DNA of 64,000 nt from Pseudomonas salomonii (GTDB lineage: Bacteria > Pseudomonadota > Gammaproteobacteria > Pseudomonadales > Pseudomonadaceae): assembly GCF_900107155.1 (NCBI RefSeq), contig NZ_FNOX01000008.1, forward strand, positions 214,389 to 278,388. The letters are read 5' to 3'. Under the pieces are notes generated by a model. The model saw nothing but the letters and a program-made list of their open reading frames with translations. It had not been told where the DNA came from and ran no database searches. Positions 23,202 through 31,734 of this stretch are shown piece after piece (position 1 is the stretch's first letter; each line of letters starts with the position of its first letter). A program made the translations under genes and the position numbers.

Positions 23202-24844
23202 CACGCCACCCGATTGCGACCCGCGCCCTTGGCCTGATACAGCTGCATATCCGCACGCTTGAGCAACGCCGAGGAATCCCGGTCGGCTGACTCTGCGATG
23301 CTCACGCCAATACTCACCGTCACCTGCCCCACCGCTGCAAATGTCGCCGCCGCCACTGCTGCGCGGATTTTCTCGGCGACCACCTCAGGGCTGTCCGGCT
23401 CTTCGACTTCCGGCAGCAACACCGCGAATTCTTCACCGCCATAGCGTGCGACAAAGTCGGTGGCGCGGGTGTTGCTTTCGATCAGGGCTGCCAGTTGGCA
23501 CAGCACCTCGTCACCGACCGCGTGGCCGTAGCTATCGTTGACGCGTTTGAAGTAGTCGGCGTCGATCAGCAGCAGGGCGAAGGTGCGACCGGTGCGTTGG
23601 AACAGCAGGCTGTTCTCGGCAAGTTTTTCGTCGAAACGGCGGCGGTTGTAGACGCCGGTCAGCGCGTCGTGGGTCGCCAGGTTGAGCAGGTCGGCGTTGG
23701 CCTGGGTGAGGTCGGCCGTGCGTTGGGCGACGGTGGCCTCGAGGGTGGCGTTTGCCTCTTGCAATTGGCGCTCCTTGGCCAGCAGCGATTGGGTCATGCC
23801 AGTGAGGGAACGGCCCAGTTGCGCGATCTCCAGCACTGAATGTTCCTGTGCAAACGCGGCGCCAGGTTGCTGCTCCTGAACGAGCCTGGCGGATTTGGCC
23901 AGGCGTTCGATCGGCCGGCTGAGGGAGGCGGCGAGGTAGTAGGCCGCCAATACGAACGCGACCGCTGCCAGCACGCCGAGTATCAGCAATTTATACAGCA
24001 GCGTACGCGCCGGCTGCAGGGCCACGTCCAGCGGCTGGCGGACCATGATGTACCAGGTCATGTTCGCATTGGATGGGCTCGGCACGGCGACCGAGGCGGT
24101 GACGTAGCCGTTGCCGGCCCACCAGCCGGAATGGGTGATCAATTTGCCTGGCGGCATTTGCTCGCCGGCGAGGCTTTCGGGGTAGAGCACCTTGCCGTCG
24201 AAGTCGACGATCAGGGCCTCGATATCAGGGATAGCGTCTTTTTGCATCACTGCCGAGTCGACGATCTGCGTGACCCAACTCCAGTGCGCATGCGCACCCA
24301 GCACGCCGATGGTCTCTCCCTGGGCATTGCGGATAGGTGCGGCAAAGTCGATAAAACGCAATGGCTCGCCGTTGGCCGAACTGGGCAACAGCTTGGCCAG
24401 CAACACCGCTTCGTGAGGGTCACCGGTGTATTCGCCGTGCATGCCGGCCTGGAACCAGGGCCGCTGGCTGACCGACTGGTTGACCAGTAACCCATTGACC
24501 GCCTGACGAACATGCCCCTCGGCGTCGGCGATACCCATCCAGGCATATTCGGCCCGTGACTGGGTGCGCAGTTCCATCAGAGCGAGGAGGTCCGGCGCAT
24601 CCAGGTTGCCCTTGCGCATCAGGGGCGCCTTGCTCAACAAAGACACTTCCAGCTGGCGTTCACGCAGCTGCACGGCGAGCAAGGCCGCGGTGGAACGCGC
24701 CGTGCTCAGCAGGGCATTGCCGCTGGCCTGCTTCATCTGTTCGGTGGCGATATGGCCCACGTAGATCCCGACGCTCAGCAGTGTGAGCAGTGACAAACCG
24801 GCAAACCATAAGGTCAGGTGAGTGCGCAGGCTGGCGTTGATCAT
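23201..24844 (-). CDS. Membrane diguanylate cyclase with dCache, HAMP and GGDEF domains
   Basis: A 547-residue sensor. One helix near residues 8-28 and a second near 285-305 flank a periplasmic dCache sensor containing ELRTQSRAEYAWMGIADAEG and DFAAPIRNAQGETIGVLGAH. A HAMP linker and a coiled coil rich in E, A and Q lead to the GGDEF domain (last 165 residues). The loop is GGEEF, with RATD five residues before it, so the enzyme should be active and feedback-inhibited. dCache domains often bind amino acids or amines. It is cotranscribed with the GNAT gene. Confidence 0.9.
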   Translation of the reverse strand: MINASLRTHLTLWFAGLSLLTLLSVGIYVGHIATEQMKQASGNALLSTARSTAALLAVQLRERQLEVSLLSKAPLMRKGNLDAPDLLALMELRTQSRAEYAWMGIADAEGHVRQAVNGLLVNQSVSQRPWFQAGMHGEYTGDPHEAVLLAKLLPSSANGEPLRFIDFAAPIRNAQGETIGVLGAHAHWSWVTQIVDSAVMQKDAIPDIEALIVDFDGKVLYPESLAGEQMPPGKLITHSGWWAGNGYVTASVAVPSPSNANMTWYIMVRQPLDVALQPARTLLYKLLILGVLAAVAFVLAAYYLAASLSRPIERLAKSARLVQEQQPGAAFAQEHSVLEIAQLGRSLTGMTQSLLAKERQLQEANATLEATVAQRTADLTQANADLLNLATHDALTGVYNRRRFDEKLAENSLLFQRTGRTFALLLIDADYFKRVNDSYGHAVGDEVLCQLAALIESNTRATDFVARYGGEEFAVLLPEVEEPDSPEVVAEKIRAAVAAATFAAVGQVTVSIGVSIAESADRDSSALLKRADMQLYQAKGAGRNRVA

Positions 24845-24975
24845 GGGTACTCATTTGAGTGGGTATTTTAAACATGATAGTCGTTGTGCAGAGGTGATGA
24901 ACAACCACAAACGTTCAAGAATGCGCACCAACCTCCTCAGTAGACTCGCCAGACTTCTTCTACTGCAGGTTCCCC

Positions 24976-25581
24976 ATGGACATTTTTCTCTACGCGTTCA
25001 GCGTCATGTACAGCCCCGGCCCCGTCAACCTGATGGGCCTGAACGCCGGCCTCACGGGCAAGTTCCGTCGCTCCACCGGCTTCTACATCGGTGTGGGGTG
25101 CGCGATGCTGTTGATGTTCGTGCTGTTCGGCTACACCGGCGAAGCGATCATCTCCCAGGCGGCGTTGCCGTATATCTCGTTGATTGGCGGCGTGTACACG
25201 CTGTACCTCGCGTACCAGGTGTTCACCGCGCGTACCGAGGTGGATGACGCTTCAAGCTCGCCTGCCAGGACCCTGACCTTCTGGAATGGCCTGGTGATTC
25301 AGTTGCTCAACCCCAAGGGCATCGTCGCGGTGTTGCCGATTACCAGCGTGATGTTGCCGGCGGCGCATATTACCGGCGCCTCGATCTTTGGCGTATCGGC
25401 CTTGCTGGGGCTGGGGGCGGTCGGCGCGCCATGGGCGTACGCCTTGCTGGGCGCGCTGCTGGGGCGGCGGATCAACGGGGCGGCGGCGTTTACCTGGTTC
25501 AACCGCTGCATGGGGCTGGCGCTGGCCGGCTGTGCGTATTTCATGTTTCACGCATTCTACCTGCACGTCTTTACACCTTAA
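24976..25581 (+). CDS. LysE family exporter
   Basis: A 201-residue inner-membrane protein with about six helices. The first segment MDIFLYAFSVMYSPGPVNLM contains the SPGP motif of the LysE/RhtB family, and NGLVIQLLNPKGIVAVLPIT holds the conserved NPK motif. Such proteins export amino acids or homoserine lactones, and the substrate is unknown. It diverges from the diguanylate cyclase gene across 131 bases. Confidence 0.85.
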   Translation: MDIFLYAFSVMYSPGPVNLMGLNAGLTGKFRRSTGFYIGVGCAMLLMFVLFGYTGEAIISQAALPYISLIGGVYTLYLAYQVFTARTEVDDASSSPARTLTFWNGLVIQLLNPKGIVAVLPITSVMLPAAHITGASIFGVSALLGLGAVGAPWAYALLGALLGRRINGAAAFTWFNRCMGLALAGCAYFMFHAFYLHVFTP

Positions 25582-25758
25582 GCCGTGGGTCAGCCTCGGT
25601 GGCGCGCAGTCTCAGGCTCCGACGTCAAGGGCGTTCAATACCCACAGGTGCGAACGCGCACCAGCTTGCGCGGCGCTTGTGGGAAACTGAATGGATATCG
25701 CCGACGTCGATGATGAAATCTACCGGGCTTTTTTTGCGTTAAAGAGTGGGAGAGAACA

Positions 25759-26310
25759 ATGACGAGCATGAACGAACAAACCGCCGAGGAGGTGATCGCG
25801 TTCTGGAAGCAGGCAGGGCCTAAACGCTGGTTCGCCAAGGACGACGCATTTGACGCAGCCTTTCGCGAGACCTTTCACGCCACGCATATGCAAGCCGCTC
25901 GAGGCGAGCTGGAAAGCTGGCTGGAGTCGGCGCAGGGCGCGCTGGCGTTGCTGATCTTGCTGGATCAATACCCGCGCAATGCGTTTCGCGGCACCGCGCA
26001 TATGTTCGCCACCGACCCGCTGGCACGTCTGTATGCGCGGCGGGCGGTAGAGGCCGGGTTGGATCAACAGATCGAGCCCCAACTGCGCGCCTTCTGTTAC
26101 CTGCCGTTTGAACATTCCGAAGACCCGGCGGACCAGCAGCGTTCGCTGGCCTTGAACCAGCATTTGGACGCCGGTACCTACCATTGGGCCAAGGAGCACG
26201 CCGATATCATTGAACGGTTTGGGCGGTTTCCCCATCGCAACGCGGTGCTGGCCAGGGCAACCACCGAACTCGAGCACGAGTTTCTCAAGGCCGGCGGCTT
26301 CGCCGGCTAG
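25759..26310 (+). CDS. DUF924 family protein
   Basis: A 183-residue soluble helical protein with the DUF924 pattern: EVIAFWKQAGPKRWFAKDDA near the start, LALLILLDQYPRNAFRGTAH in the middle, and FCYLPFEHSEDPADQQRSLA later. The fold resembles tetratricopeptide-like helices and the function is unknown. The start follows GGGAGAGA. A long palindromic repeat begins 14 bases after the stop. Confidence 0.82.
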   Translation: MTSMNEQTAEEVIAFWKQAGPKRWFAKDDAFDAAFRETFHATHMQAARGELESWLESAQGALALLILLDQYPRNAFRGTAHMFATDPLARLYARRAVEAGLDQQIEPQLRAFCYLPFEHSEDPADQQRSLALNQHLDAGTYHWAKEHADIIERFGRFPHRNAVLARATTELEHEFLKAGGFAG

Positions 26311-26323
26311 GCGGCGGTCGCGT

Positions 26324-26456
26324 GATCGTTCCCACGCTCTGCGTGGGCATGCATCCAGCGACGCTCTGCGTCGCCTTGCGCAAGGCTTAAGGCATGCGCC
26401 AACTTGGGACGCGGAGCGTCCGGGGCGGCATTCCCACGCAGAGCGTGGGGACGATC
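26324..26456. repeat. Long intergenic palindromic repeat, copy c
   Basis: A 133-base element with ends GATCGTTCCCACGCTCTGCG and CGCAGAGCGTGGGGACGATC. Inner hairpins GCGACGCTCTGCGTCGC and GGACGCGGAGCGTCC match copies a and b, with about 25 extra bases in the middle. Its right end supplies two bases of the stop codon of the leftward hydrolase gene. Confidence 0.78.
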
Positions 26457-27903
26457 ATGCTTCTTGGGCGCTGGCGGGCGCCAAGGTTGCCTTGGCGCCC
26501 ACTGGACGAAAGCGCCGCAGCCCCTTGAGGTCGACCGCCCAGCGCAGTGCTTCGGTGGCCGAGGGGCGCGGGCCATGGGTGGTCGCGTGTTCATCCTGGG
26601 TGAGCGTGCCGAGGTAGCCCTGGGCACCGCCGCGTTCGCTCCAGTAGCGGGTGTGGCTGAGCCAGGAGCGGGCGAGCCAGCCTTTCCAGGTGCCCACGGT
26701 GACGGGTAAATCCAGCACGCCTGCACCCATCACCGGCATGACCGGGCCGCCGACGATATCGCCAAACAAGCCGTAGGGCGCGGGGAAATACAGGTTGGTC
26801 CAGCGCGTCACGGCAAACGCCGCGGCGTGGTGCAGGTACTGCGGGGTGAACGGTTTTTGCCCGAGCATCGCCGGCTGGCGGGCGTTGTAGCCGTAGCCCT
26901 TGGTGTCTTCGGTTGGCGGGCAGGCCGGCGCTTCGCGGCGCTCGATGCGTTTTTTAAAGTCACTCACGCTGCGGCCCAGTAACAGGCTGGCGTGGGCCAT
27001 GGGGCTACCCACCGTGACCAAATCCGTGATGCGCCAGGGGTTGCCCAGGCCACGCTGTTCGATAAACGCTTGGGCCTGTTGTTCACGAAATGTCAGGACA
27101 CTGCCCAGGCTACCGTTGAGGGCGGCGCCGGCGTTGGGCAGCGTTTCGTTGATCACCGGTTGCAGCGGTTGGCGCTCGGCATAACGGTCGGCCAGCTCGC
27201 GGTTGCTGGGGATCACCTTGGTCAGTTGATCGTGATGTTCATGCCACAGGTAGCCGACGATGTCGTAGGCAATCACACTGCCCAAACTGTGACCGACGAC
27301 GATGATGCGGTCGTAGTCGCCCTTGTTGTGCAGGGCGCGCAGTAACGCGACGCCATCGGCGCGGATCTGTTCGCGCACCACCACGTTCTGCGGGTTGGGG
27401 CTCAGGTAGCGGGCCGCATCGCCCAGGTAGGACAGCGCGGAATAACGCAGCCCCAGGCCGATGGCGCCGAGCAGCAGCGGCACCAGCGCGAAGGGGTTGT
27501 CGCTGTGGTCGAACCGGCCCCAGGCCGTGGCGAGGGTACCGCTGGCAATCAGCAGCACAAGCACCGTCACCGTCCAGCGCGTGGTGCGCCAGATCGGCAC
27601 GATGGCCTCGGGAATGTCACGGCGCGGGCGCTTGAAAATATCCCACAACCAGCCCAGCAGGTGGCCAACCTTGGTGCCCTGCATCTTGTGGGCCCAGTAA
27701 TACTCGTAGAAATCCGTGCTGGTGCGGCCGGAGGACTTCAAAACGCGCAGGTCAAAATTGCGCGAAAGCCGGTCCGGCTTGCTCCAGTAAAACGGCGTGC
27801 CATCGGGCGTGTCCGCCGGGATCATCGCTTCGACGAAGCCGCGCAAGGTGTCCATCGGGCGCTGTTCGCCGATGCCATGGATAACGACAACTGCTTGTTT
27901 CAT
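26455..27903 (-). CDS. Membrane-anchored alpha/beta hydrolase, unknown substrate
   Basis: A 482-residue protein. It opens with the hydrolase strand and oxyanion segment KQAVVVIHGIGEQRPMDTLR. Two hydrophobic helices follow (TVTVLVLLIASGTLATAW and FALVPLLLGAIGLGLRY), and then the nucleophile elbow IIVVGHSLGSVIAYDIVGYL, whose serine is the likely catalytic residue. A C-terminal LVTVGSPMAHASLLLG segment is lipase-like. The insertion of two membrane helices before the nucleophile is unusual. The start at 27903 follows GGAAGATAAGCCT; the longer frame is not needed. No family name can be given. Confidence 0.65.
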   Translation of the reverse strand: MKQAVVVIHGIGEQRPMDTLRGFVEAMIPADTPDGTPFYWSKPDRLSRNFDLRVLKSSGRTSTDFYEYYWAHKMQGTKVGHLLGWLWDIFKRPRRDIPEAIVPIWRTTRWTVTVLVLLIASGTLATAWGRFDHSDNPFALVPLLLGAIGLGLRYSALSYLGDAARYLSPNPQNVVVREQIRADGVALLRALHNKGDYDRIIVVGHSLGSVIAYDIVGYLWHEHHDQLTKVIPSNRELADRYAERQPLQPVINETLPNAGAALNGSLGSVLTFREQQAQAFIEQRGLGNPWRITDLVTVGSPMAHASLLLGRSVSDFKKRIERREAPACPPTEDTKGYGYNARQPAMLGQKPFTPQYLHHAAAFAVTRWTNLYFPAPYGLFGDIVGGPVMPVMGAGVLDLPVTVGTWKGWLARSWLSHTRYWSERGGAQGYLGTLTQDEHATTHGPRPSATEALRWAVDLKGLRRFRPVGAKATLAPASAQEA

Positions 27904-28088
27904 AGGCTTATCTTCCTTGAAAGCTATGGGTGAGTGGTGCGAAGGCTGGAACGGCTTCGCGGCGTGGCAAAGAGCTATGATCTTGCCACTAATGCTGCTA
28001 TTCCTGCCAGGAATGCCTCCATAAAAACTGCGCATTGTCTTTCTGGTTGCCGATCTCGTAGCGTGGGCCTTCACCCAAGGAGAACCTT

Positions 28089-28721
28089 ATGCCTGCACCG
28101 TCGTTGCGCCTTTATGTCGATGCTCAATTCACCAGCCCCTACGCCCTGTCGGTGTTCGTCACCTTGCTGGAAAAGGGCCTGGCCTTCGAAACCGTCACCC
28201 TTGACCTGGACACGGCGCAAAACCGCGCGGCGGAATTTGCCCAACTGTCGCTGACCCAGCGCGTGCCCACGTTGGTGCAAGGCGACTTTGCAGTGTCGGA
28301 GTCCTCGGCGATCAGCGAATACCTGGATGAGGCTTACCCCGAGACCACGGTGTACCCGACGGACCCAAAACAGCGGGCGAGGGCGCGCCAGGTCCAGGCG
28401 TGGCTGCGCAGCGACTTGCAGGCGATTCGTCAGGAACGCTCGACGCTGGTGGTGTTTTACGCACAGAAGAGGCCGCCGCTGTCGCCTGCAGGTGAGGCGG
28501 CCGCACGCAAGTTGATCAGCGCGGCACAGGCGTTATTGGCAGGCCACTCGGAATACCTGTTCGGCGCGTGGTCGATTGCCGATGTTGACCTGGCCGTGAT
28601 GCTCAACCGCCTGATCCTCAACGGTGACAAGGTGCCGTCCGAGCTGGTGGCCTATGCACAGCGCCAATGGCAGCGGCCCTCGGTGCAGGCCTGGGTCAAC
28701 CTGCAACGCCCGGCGCTCTAG
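28089..28721 (+). CDS. yfcF: YfcF-like glutathione S-transferase
   Basis: A 210-residue GST. The N-terminal thioredoxin-like domain has LRLYVDAQFTSPYALSVFVT and the glutathione-binding RVPTLVQGDFAVSESSAISE block. The C-terminal helical domain contains EYLFGAWSIADVDLAVMLNR. The pattern matches E. coli YfcF, which has glutathione transferase and peroxidase activity. The start follows AAGGAGAA. Confidence 0.8.
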   Translation: MPAPSLRLYVDAQFTSPYALSVFVTLLEKGLAFETVTLDLDTAQNRAAEFAQLSLTQRVPTLVQGDFAVSESSAISEYLDEAYPETTVYPTDPKQRARARQVQAWLRSDLQAIRQERSTLVVFYAQKRPPLSPAGEAAARKLISAAQALLAGHSEYLFGAWSIADVDLAVMLNRLILNGDKVPSELVAYAQRQWQRPSVQAWVNLQRPAL

Positions 28722-28724
28722 GGG

Positions 28725-28970
28725 TTACAGCCATTCCTGGGCCACGCGCCGGTCCAGGTCTTCCCAATCGGCCATGCCCAGCACGCGCATGGTGTTCAAG
28801 CCGCGCAGGTAGCCGCGCAGTTGCTGGGCGCTGGCGCAACGCAGGTCGGCATCTGCGGTTGGGTCCTGCAGCACGTTTTCATAATCGACCAGGTAATCGG
28901 CGACCCGCTCGCGAAACTCCGGCAATACGGCTTCGCGGATGCGGTCGAAGGTTTTCTGGTGGGGCTTCAT
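28725..28970 (-). CDS. Conserved hypothetical protein, 81 residues
   Basis: A small soluble, wholly helical protein (MKPHQKTFDRIREAVLPEFR, then VADYLVDYENVLQDPTADAD and RGYLRGLNTMRVLGMADWED). It is convergent with the GST gene, three bases apart. I recognise no family and see no catalytic motif. Codon use and a plausible start support a real gene. Confidence 0.5.
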   Translation of the reverse strand: MKPHQKTFDRIREAVLPEFRERVADYLVDYENVLQDPTADADLRCASAQQLRGYLRGLNTMRVLGMADWEDLDRRVAQEWL

Positions 28971-29113
28971 GGCGTGGTCCTTATAGGTTTTATGAGAAGA
29001 GGCTGCCTGACACTATCGGTTCAAATGATAGTCACCATCAAGGATCACACGTTCTGTTTTTGCGCCAAAAGCGGACAATCGCCCCATCGACACGCTGCTC
29101 AAGGAAATGCGCG

Positions 29114-29758
29114 ATGAGGACGATTATTCAGCTGGGCTTGATGATACTGATGCTCGGCACCACGGTGCTGGCCAACCCGGCGATTGCCGATGATCTGCGT
29201 ACCGGCCATTTGCTGCCCATCGTCGGTAGCGTAGACTCGCTGCGGCACGCGCAATCGGTGGGGGTGCTGTACAGCGATAACACCCGCGACAACCTCAGCT
29301 ACCTTGAACGCTACCACGCCATGGCCATGAACGGCGCCAAGGATGCCCTCGACGGGCGCATCCGTGAGGCATTCGTCAACAGCTCCGACCCGGAACTGGC
29401 GATCGATTGGTTAATGAGTTCGTTGCAGGGCACTTTTCTTGCCGTAACGGTCTATAGCAGCCTGGATGAACTGGTGCAGGCGCACCCGGATGTGGTGGTG
29501 GTGCTCGATACCCACAACCAACTGTTGACCCAGCGTAACGATCAGGTTGAGGCGCGCTTTGTTGCACGCTTCTATGACGCGAACCTGCAATACATCGCCA
29601 AGGCCGAAGGCTCGGTGCACAAGCAAGTGCCGTCGGTGTGGGTGCATGACAAGGCGGCGCCGGAAATTGCCGCACAGATTGAACAGCAGCGTGATGTACA
29701 GCTTGATGCGTTGAAGCAGTTCGATGTGTCGCTCAAGGCGTTGGTACGCGCCAGTTGA
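29114..29758 (+). CDS. Exported hypothetical protein
   Basis: A 214-residue protein with a signal peptide (MRTIIQLGLMILMLGTTVLA, cleavage near NPAIA-DDL). The mature part contains RHAQSVGVLYSDNTRDNLSY and HPDVVVVLDTHNQLLTQRND, and ends in a helical segment. The open frame extends back to 28667, but the ATG at 29114 has an AAGGAAA site and gives the signal peptide. No family recognised. The small lipoprotein gene follows after 33 bases and may form an envelope operon with it. Confidence 0.6.
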   Translation: MRTIIQLGLMILMLGTTVLANPAIADDLRTGHLLPIVGSVDSLRHAQSVGVLYSDNTRDNLSYLERYHAMAMNGAKDALDGRIREAFVNSSDPELAIDWLMSSLQGTFLAVTVYSSLDELVQAHPDVVVVLDTHNQLLTQRNDQVEARFVARFYDANLQYIAKAEGSVHKQVPSVWVHDKAAPEIAAQIEQQRDVQLDALKQFDVSLKALVRAS

Positions 29759-29791
29759 TGTGAACTTTTCTTTTTATACTCAGGATTTTAT

Positions 29792-30133
29792 ATGCGCGCT
29801 TTTTTCATTCCGGCCCTGGCTGCTGCACCTTTGTTGCTGACCGGTTGTATCACCGCTCCCAATGCTCCGAGCTTGACTCTGCAAACCAACAAGACCCCTG
29901 AGGGCTATGTGCAGTGCGTATTGCCCAAGCTCGAAAAGCACGGCATCACCTCGACTGTGACCCAGAACTCGCGTCACGCCAAAGTGGTGTTGACCAGCAA
30001 GATTGCCGCCGATGATGTGCTGGAAGCCTACAAGTCCCAGGACGGCACCAAAGTGTTCCTGTATGAGCGCAAGCCACTGGCGTCGGCAATCAAGCCTTCG
30101 CGGCTGGAGTTGGCGGCGCAGGATTGCAAATAA
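29792..30133 (+). CDS. Small lipoprotein, unknown function
   Basis: A 113-residue protein with a lipoprotein signal (MRAFFIPALAAAPLLLTGC), the cysteine at residue 19 being the lipid site. The mature domain has YVQCVLPKLEKHGITSTVTQ and a strand-rich region ending AAQDCK, with two more cysteines that may bond. It has no recognised family. It follows the exported protein in the same direction. Confidence 0.6.
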   Translation: MRAFFIPALAAAPLLLTGCITAPNAPSLTLQTNKTPEGYVQCVLPKLEKHGITSTVTQNSRHAKVVLTSKIAADDVLEAYKSQDGTKVFLYERKPLASAIKPSRLELAAQDCK

Positions 30134-30158
30134 TCCTGGTAGGCGTACAGATTTAAAC

Positions 30159-30184
30159 GTGGGAGCGAGCAAGCCCGCTCCCAC
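30159..30184. repeat. REP hairpin, single
   Basis: The 26 bases from GTGGGAGCG to CGCTCCCAC form a perfect nine-base-pair stem around an eight-base loop. It is the second REP class, with arms as at 20030. It lies between the lipoprotein gene and the convergent creatininase-family gene and may act as a transcript-end stabiliser. Confidence 0.7.
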
Positions 30185-30203
30185 ATTGTGCTGTGTGTTC
30201 GGC

Positions 30204-30950
30204 TTAAGGTTTGGCTTCGTTGCTGAAGGCGTTCACGCTGTTGACCAACCCCTTGGCCGCCAACGCTACCAACTCACCGCCTTTTTCCACCGTCGCCAGC
30301 GCCGGGTCCGAACCCATGCGCCCATCCGGGAAACGCGCGCGAAAATCCAGCGCTTCGCGGATCGGCCCGGTATTGGCGATTTGCGGCGAGTACTCCGCCG
30401 ACTTGATCGATTCCGGGTACGCCCACTGCGTCACCGCAATCTCCGAAGGCGTGGCGTGGCTGCCGTGGCCCACCGGGAATTGGCGGTGAGCCAGCTCATT
30501 GACGCCTTCCAGGTCCCACCAGTTCACCAGCTTGAGCGCAAACCCGGCGGGGCGTCGGGCGTAGCTGGCTTCGGCGTACAGCTCTGAAAAGGCCGCTTCG
30601 ATGGTGGCGATGTTGCCGCCATGGCCATTCAAGAACAGGATTTTCTCGAAACCATGCCCGGCCAATGAACGCACCCAGTCGCCAATTGCAGCGATAAAGG
30701 TGGAAGGGCGCAACGAAATGGTGCCGGGAAAGCCCAAATGGTGCTGGGCCATGCCGATATTGAAGGTCGGGCCGATCAGAATGTCGGCGTTCTTCTGCGC
30801 CTCATGGGCGATGATTTCCGGGCACATCCAGTCAGTGCCCAGCAGGCCGGTGGGGCCGTGTTGTTCGTTGGAGCCGATGGGAATCACCACCGTGCGGCTG
30901 CGCTCCAGAAACTGCCCGATCTCGATCCAGGTGGATGTGTGTAGAAGCAT
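30204..30950 (-). CDS. Creatininase family amidohydrolase
   Basis: A 248-residue metal-dependent amidohydrolase. The metal ligands are visible in SNEQHGPTGLLGTD (Glu, His, Asp) and in the C-terminal HGSHATPSE block, with the signature FLNGHGGN between them. Members include creatininase and enzymes of mycofactocin or riboflavin-like pathways, and the substrate here is not evident. It lies 30 bases downstream of the L,D-transpeptidase-like gene in the same direction. Confidence 0.85.
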   Translation of the reverse strand: MLLHTSTWIEIGQFLERSRTVVIPIGSNEQHGPTGLLGTDWMCPEIIAHEAQKNADILIGPTFNIGMAQHHLGFPGTISLRPSTFIAAIGDWVRSLAGHGFEKILFLNGHGGNIATIEAAFSELYAEASYARRPAGFALKLVNWWDLEGVNELAHRQFPVGHGSHATPSEIAVTQWAYPESIKSAEYSPQIANTGPIREALDFRARFPDGRMGSDPALATVEKGGELVALAAKGLVNSVNAFSNEAKP

Positions 30951-30980
30951 GCGACGCTCTCTTTTATCTGTGGGGACAGG

Positions 30981-31694
30981 CTAACCACCACGGATTGTAC
31001 GACTACTCGCCACTTGTTGGGGCTTGCAGTTCAAGTACGTCGAAGACTTCAGCCAGCGCTGGTCCGGGTACCAGGAGAACATGAACTGCCCATCCTTGAG
31101 TTTGTCTACCACCTGGCGCGCCACTTGCGGGCGTACGGCCGGGCAGCCCTGGCTGCGGCCGATACGGCCTTCGCGCCTGCTCCAGGCCGGGTTCACGTAG
31201 TCGGCCGCATGAATCACCAGCGCGCGGTCGCGGGCCTGGTCATTGAAGCCCGGCTCCAGGCCGTCCATGCGCAACGAGTAGCCGTGGGTGCCCAAGTAAC
31301 TCTCCTGGGTGCGGAACAAACCCAGGCTGGATTGGTGGCTGCCTTCTCGATTGGAAAATTGCGTGGCGAAGTTTTCCCCGGATTTGGCACCATGGGCCAC
31401 CAGGTCGCGCAGTACCAGGGTCTTCTTGCGCAGATCGAAGATCCACAGCCGACGGGCGGTCGAGGGCTGGGAGTAGTCAATGACGGCCAGGCGATCCGAG
31501 CGCTCTTCGCCGTTATTGACCGCGCATTGCACCGCGCTCAGGGCGCTTTTCAGTACAGTGGGATTGAGTTCTGGAGCCGAGCGCGCCAGGCTGCTATACA
31601 AAGTAGGAGGGTTGGCAGTGGCGGCGAGCGTAACATTGCTCAGCGAAGCCAGGGTCACGGCGATCAAGCCGACGCGGCATATTAAAGTCAGCAT
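30981..31694 (-). CDS. Murein L,D-transpeptidase-like catalytic protein (YkuD_2 type)
   Basis: A 237-residue exported protein with a signal peptide ending TLAATAN. The catalytic signature is GRIGRSQGCPAVRP, with the active cysteine, and HAADYVNPAW provides the histidine-containing strand. It is the short YkuD_2 type without peptidoglycan-binding domain. It would cross-link or trim peptidoglycan in the periplasm. It diverges from the large YcbB-type L,D-transpeptidase gene with 40 bases between the two start codons. Confidence 0.8.
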   Translation of the reverse strand: MLTLICRVGLIAVTLASLSNVTLAATANPPTLYSSLARSAPELNPTVLKSALSAVQCAVNNGEERSDRLAVIDYSQPSTARRLWIFDLRKKTLVLRDLVAHGAKSGENFATQFSNREGSHQSSLGLFRTQESYLGTHGYSLRMDGLEPGFNDQARDRALVIHAADYVNPAWSRREGRIGRSQGCPAVRPQVARQVVDKLKDGQFMFSWYPDQRWLKSSTYLNCKPQQVASSRTIRGG

Positions 31695-31734
31695 GTACAG
31701 TACATCCCCCCGCTGTGGATTGGAGTTGAGTCAA

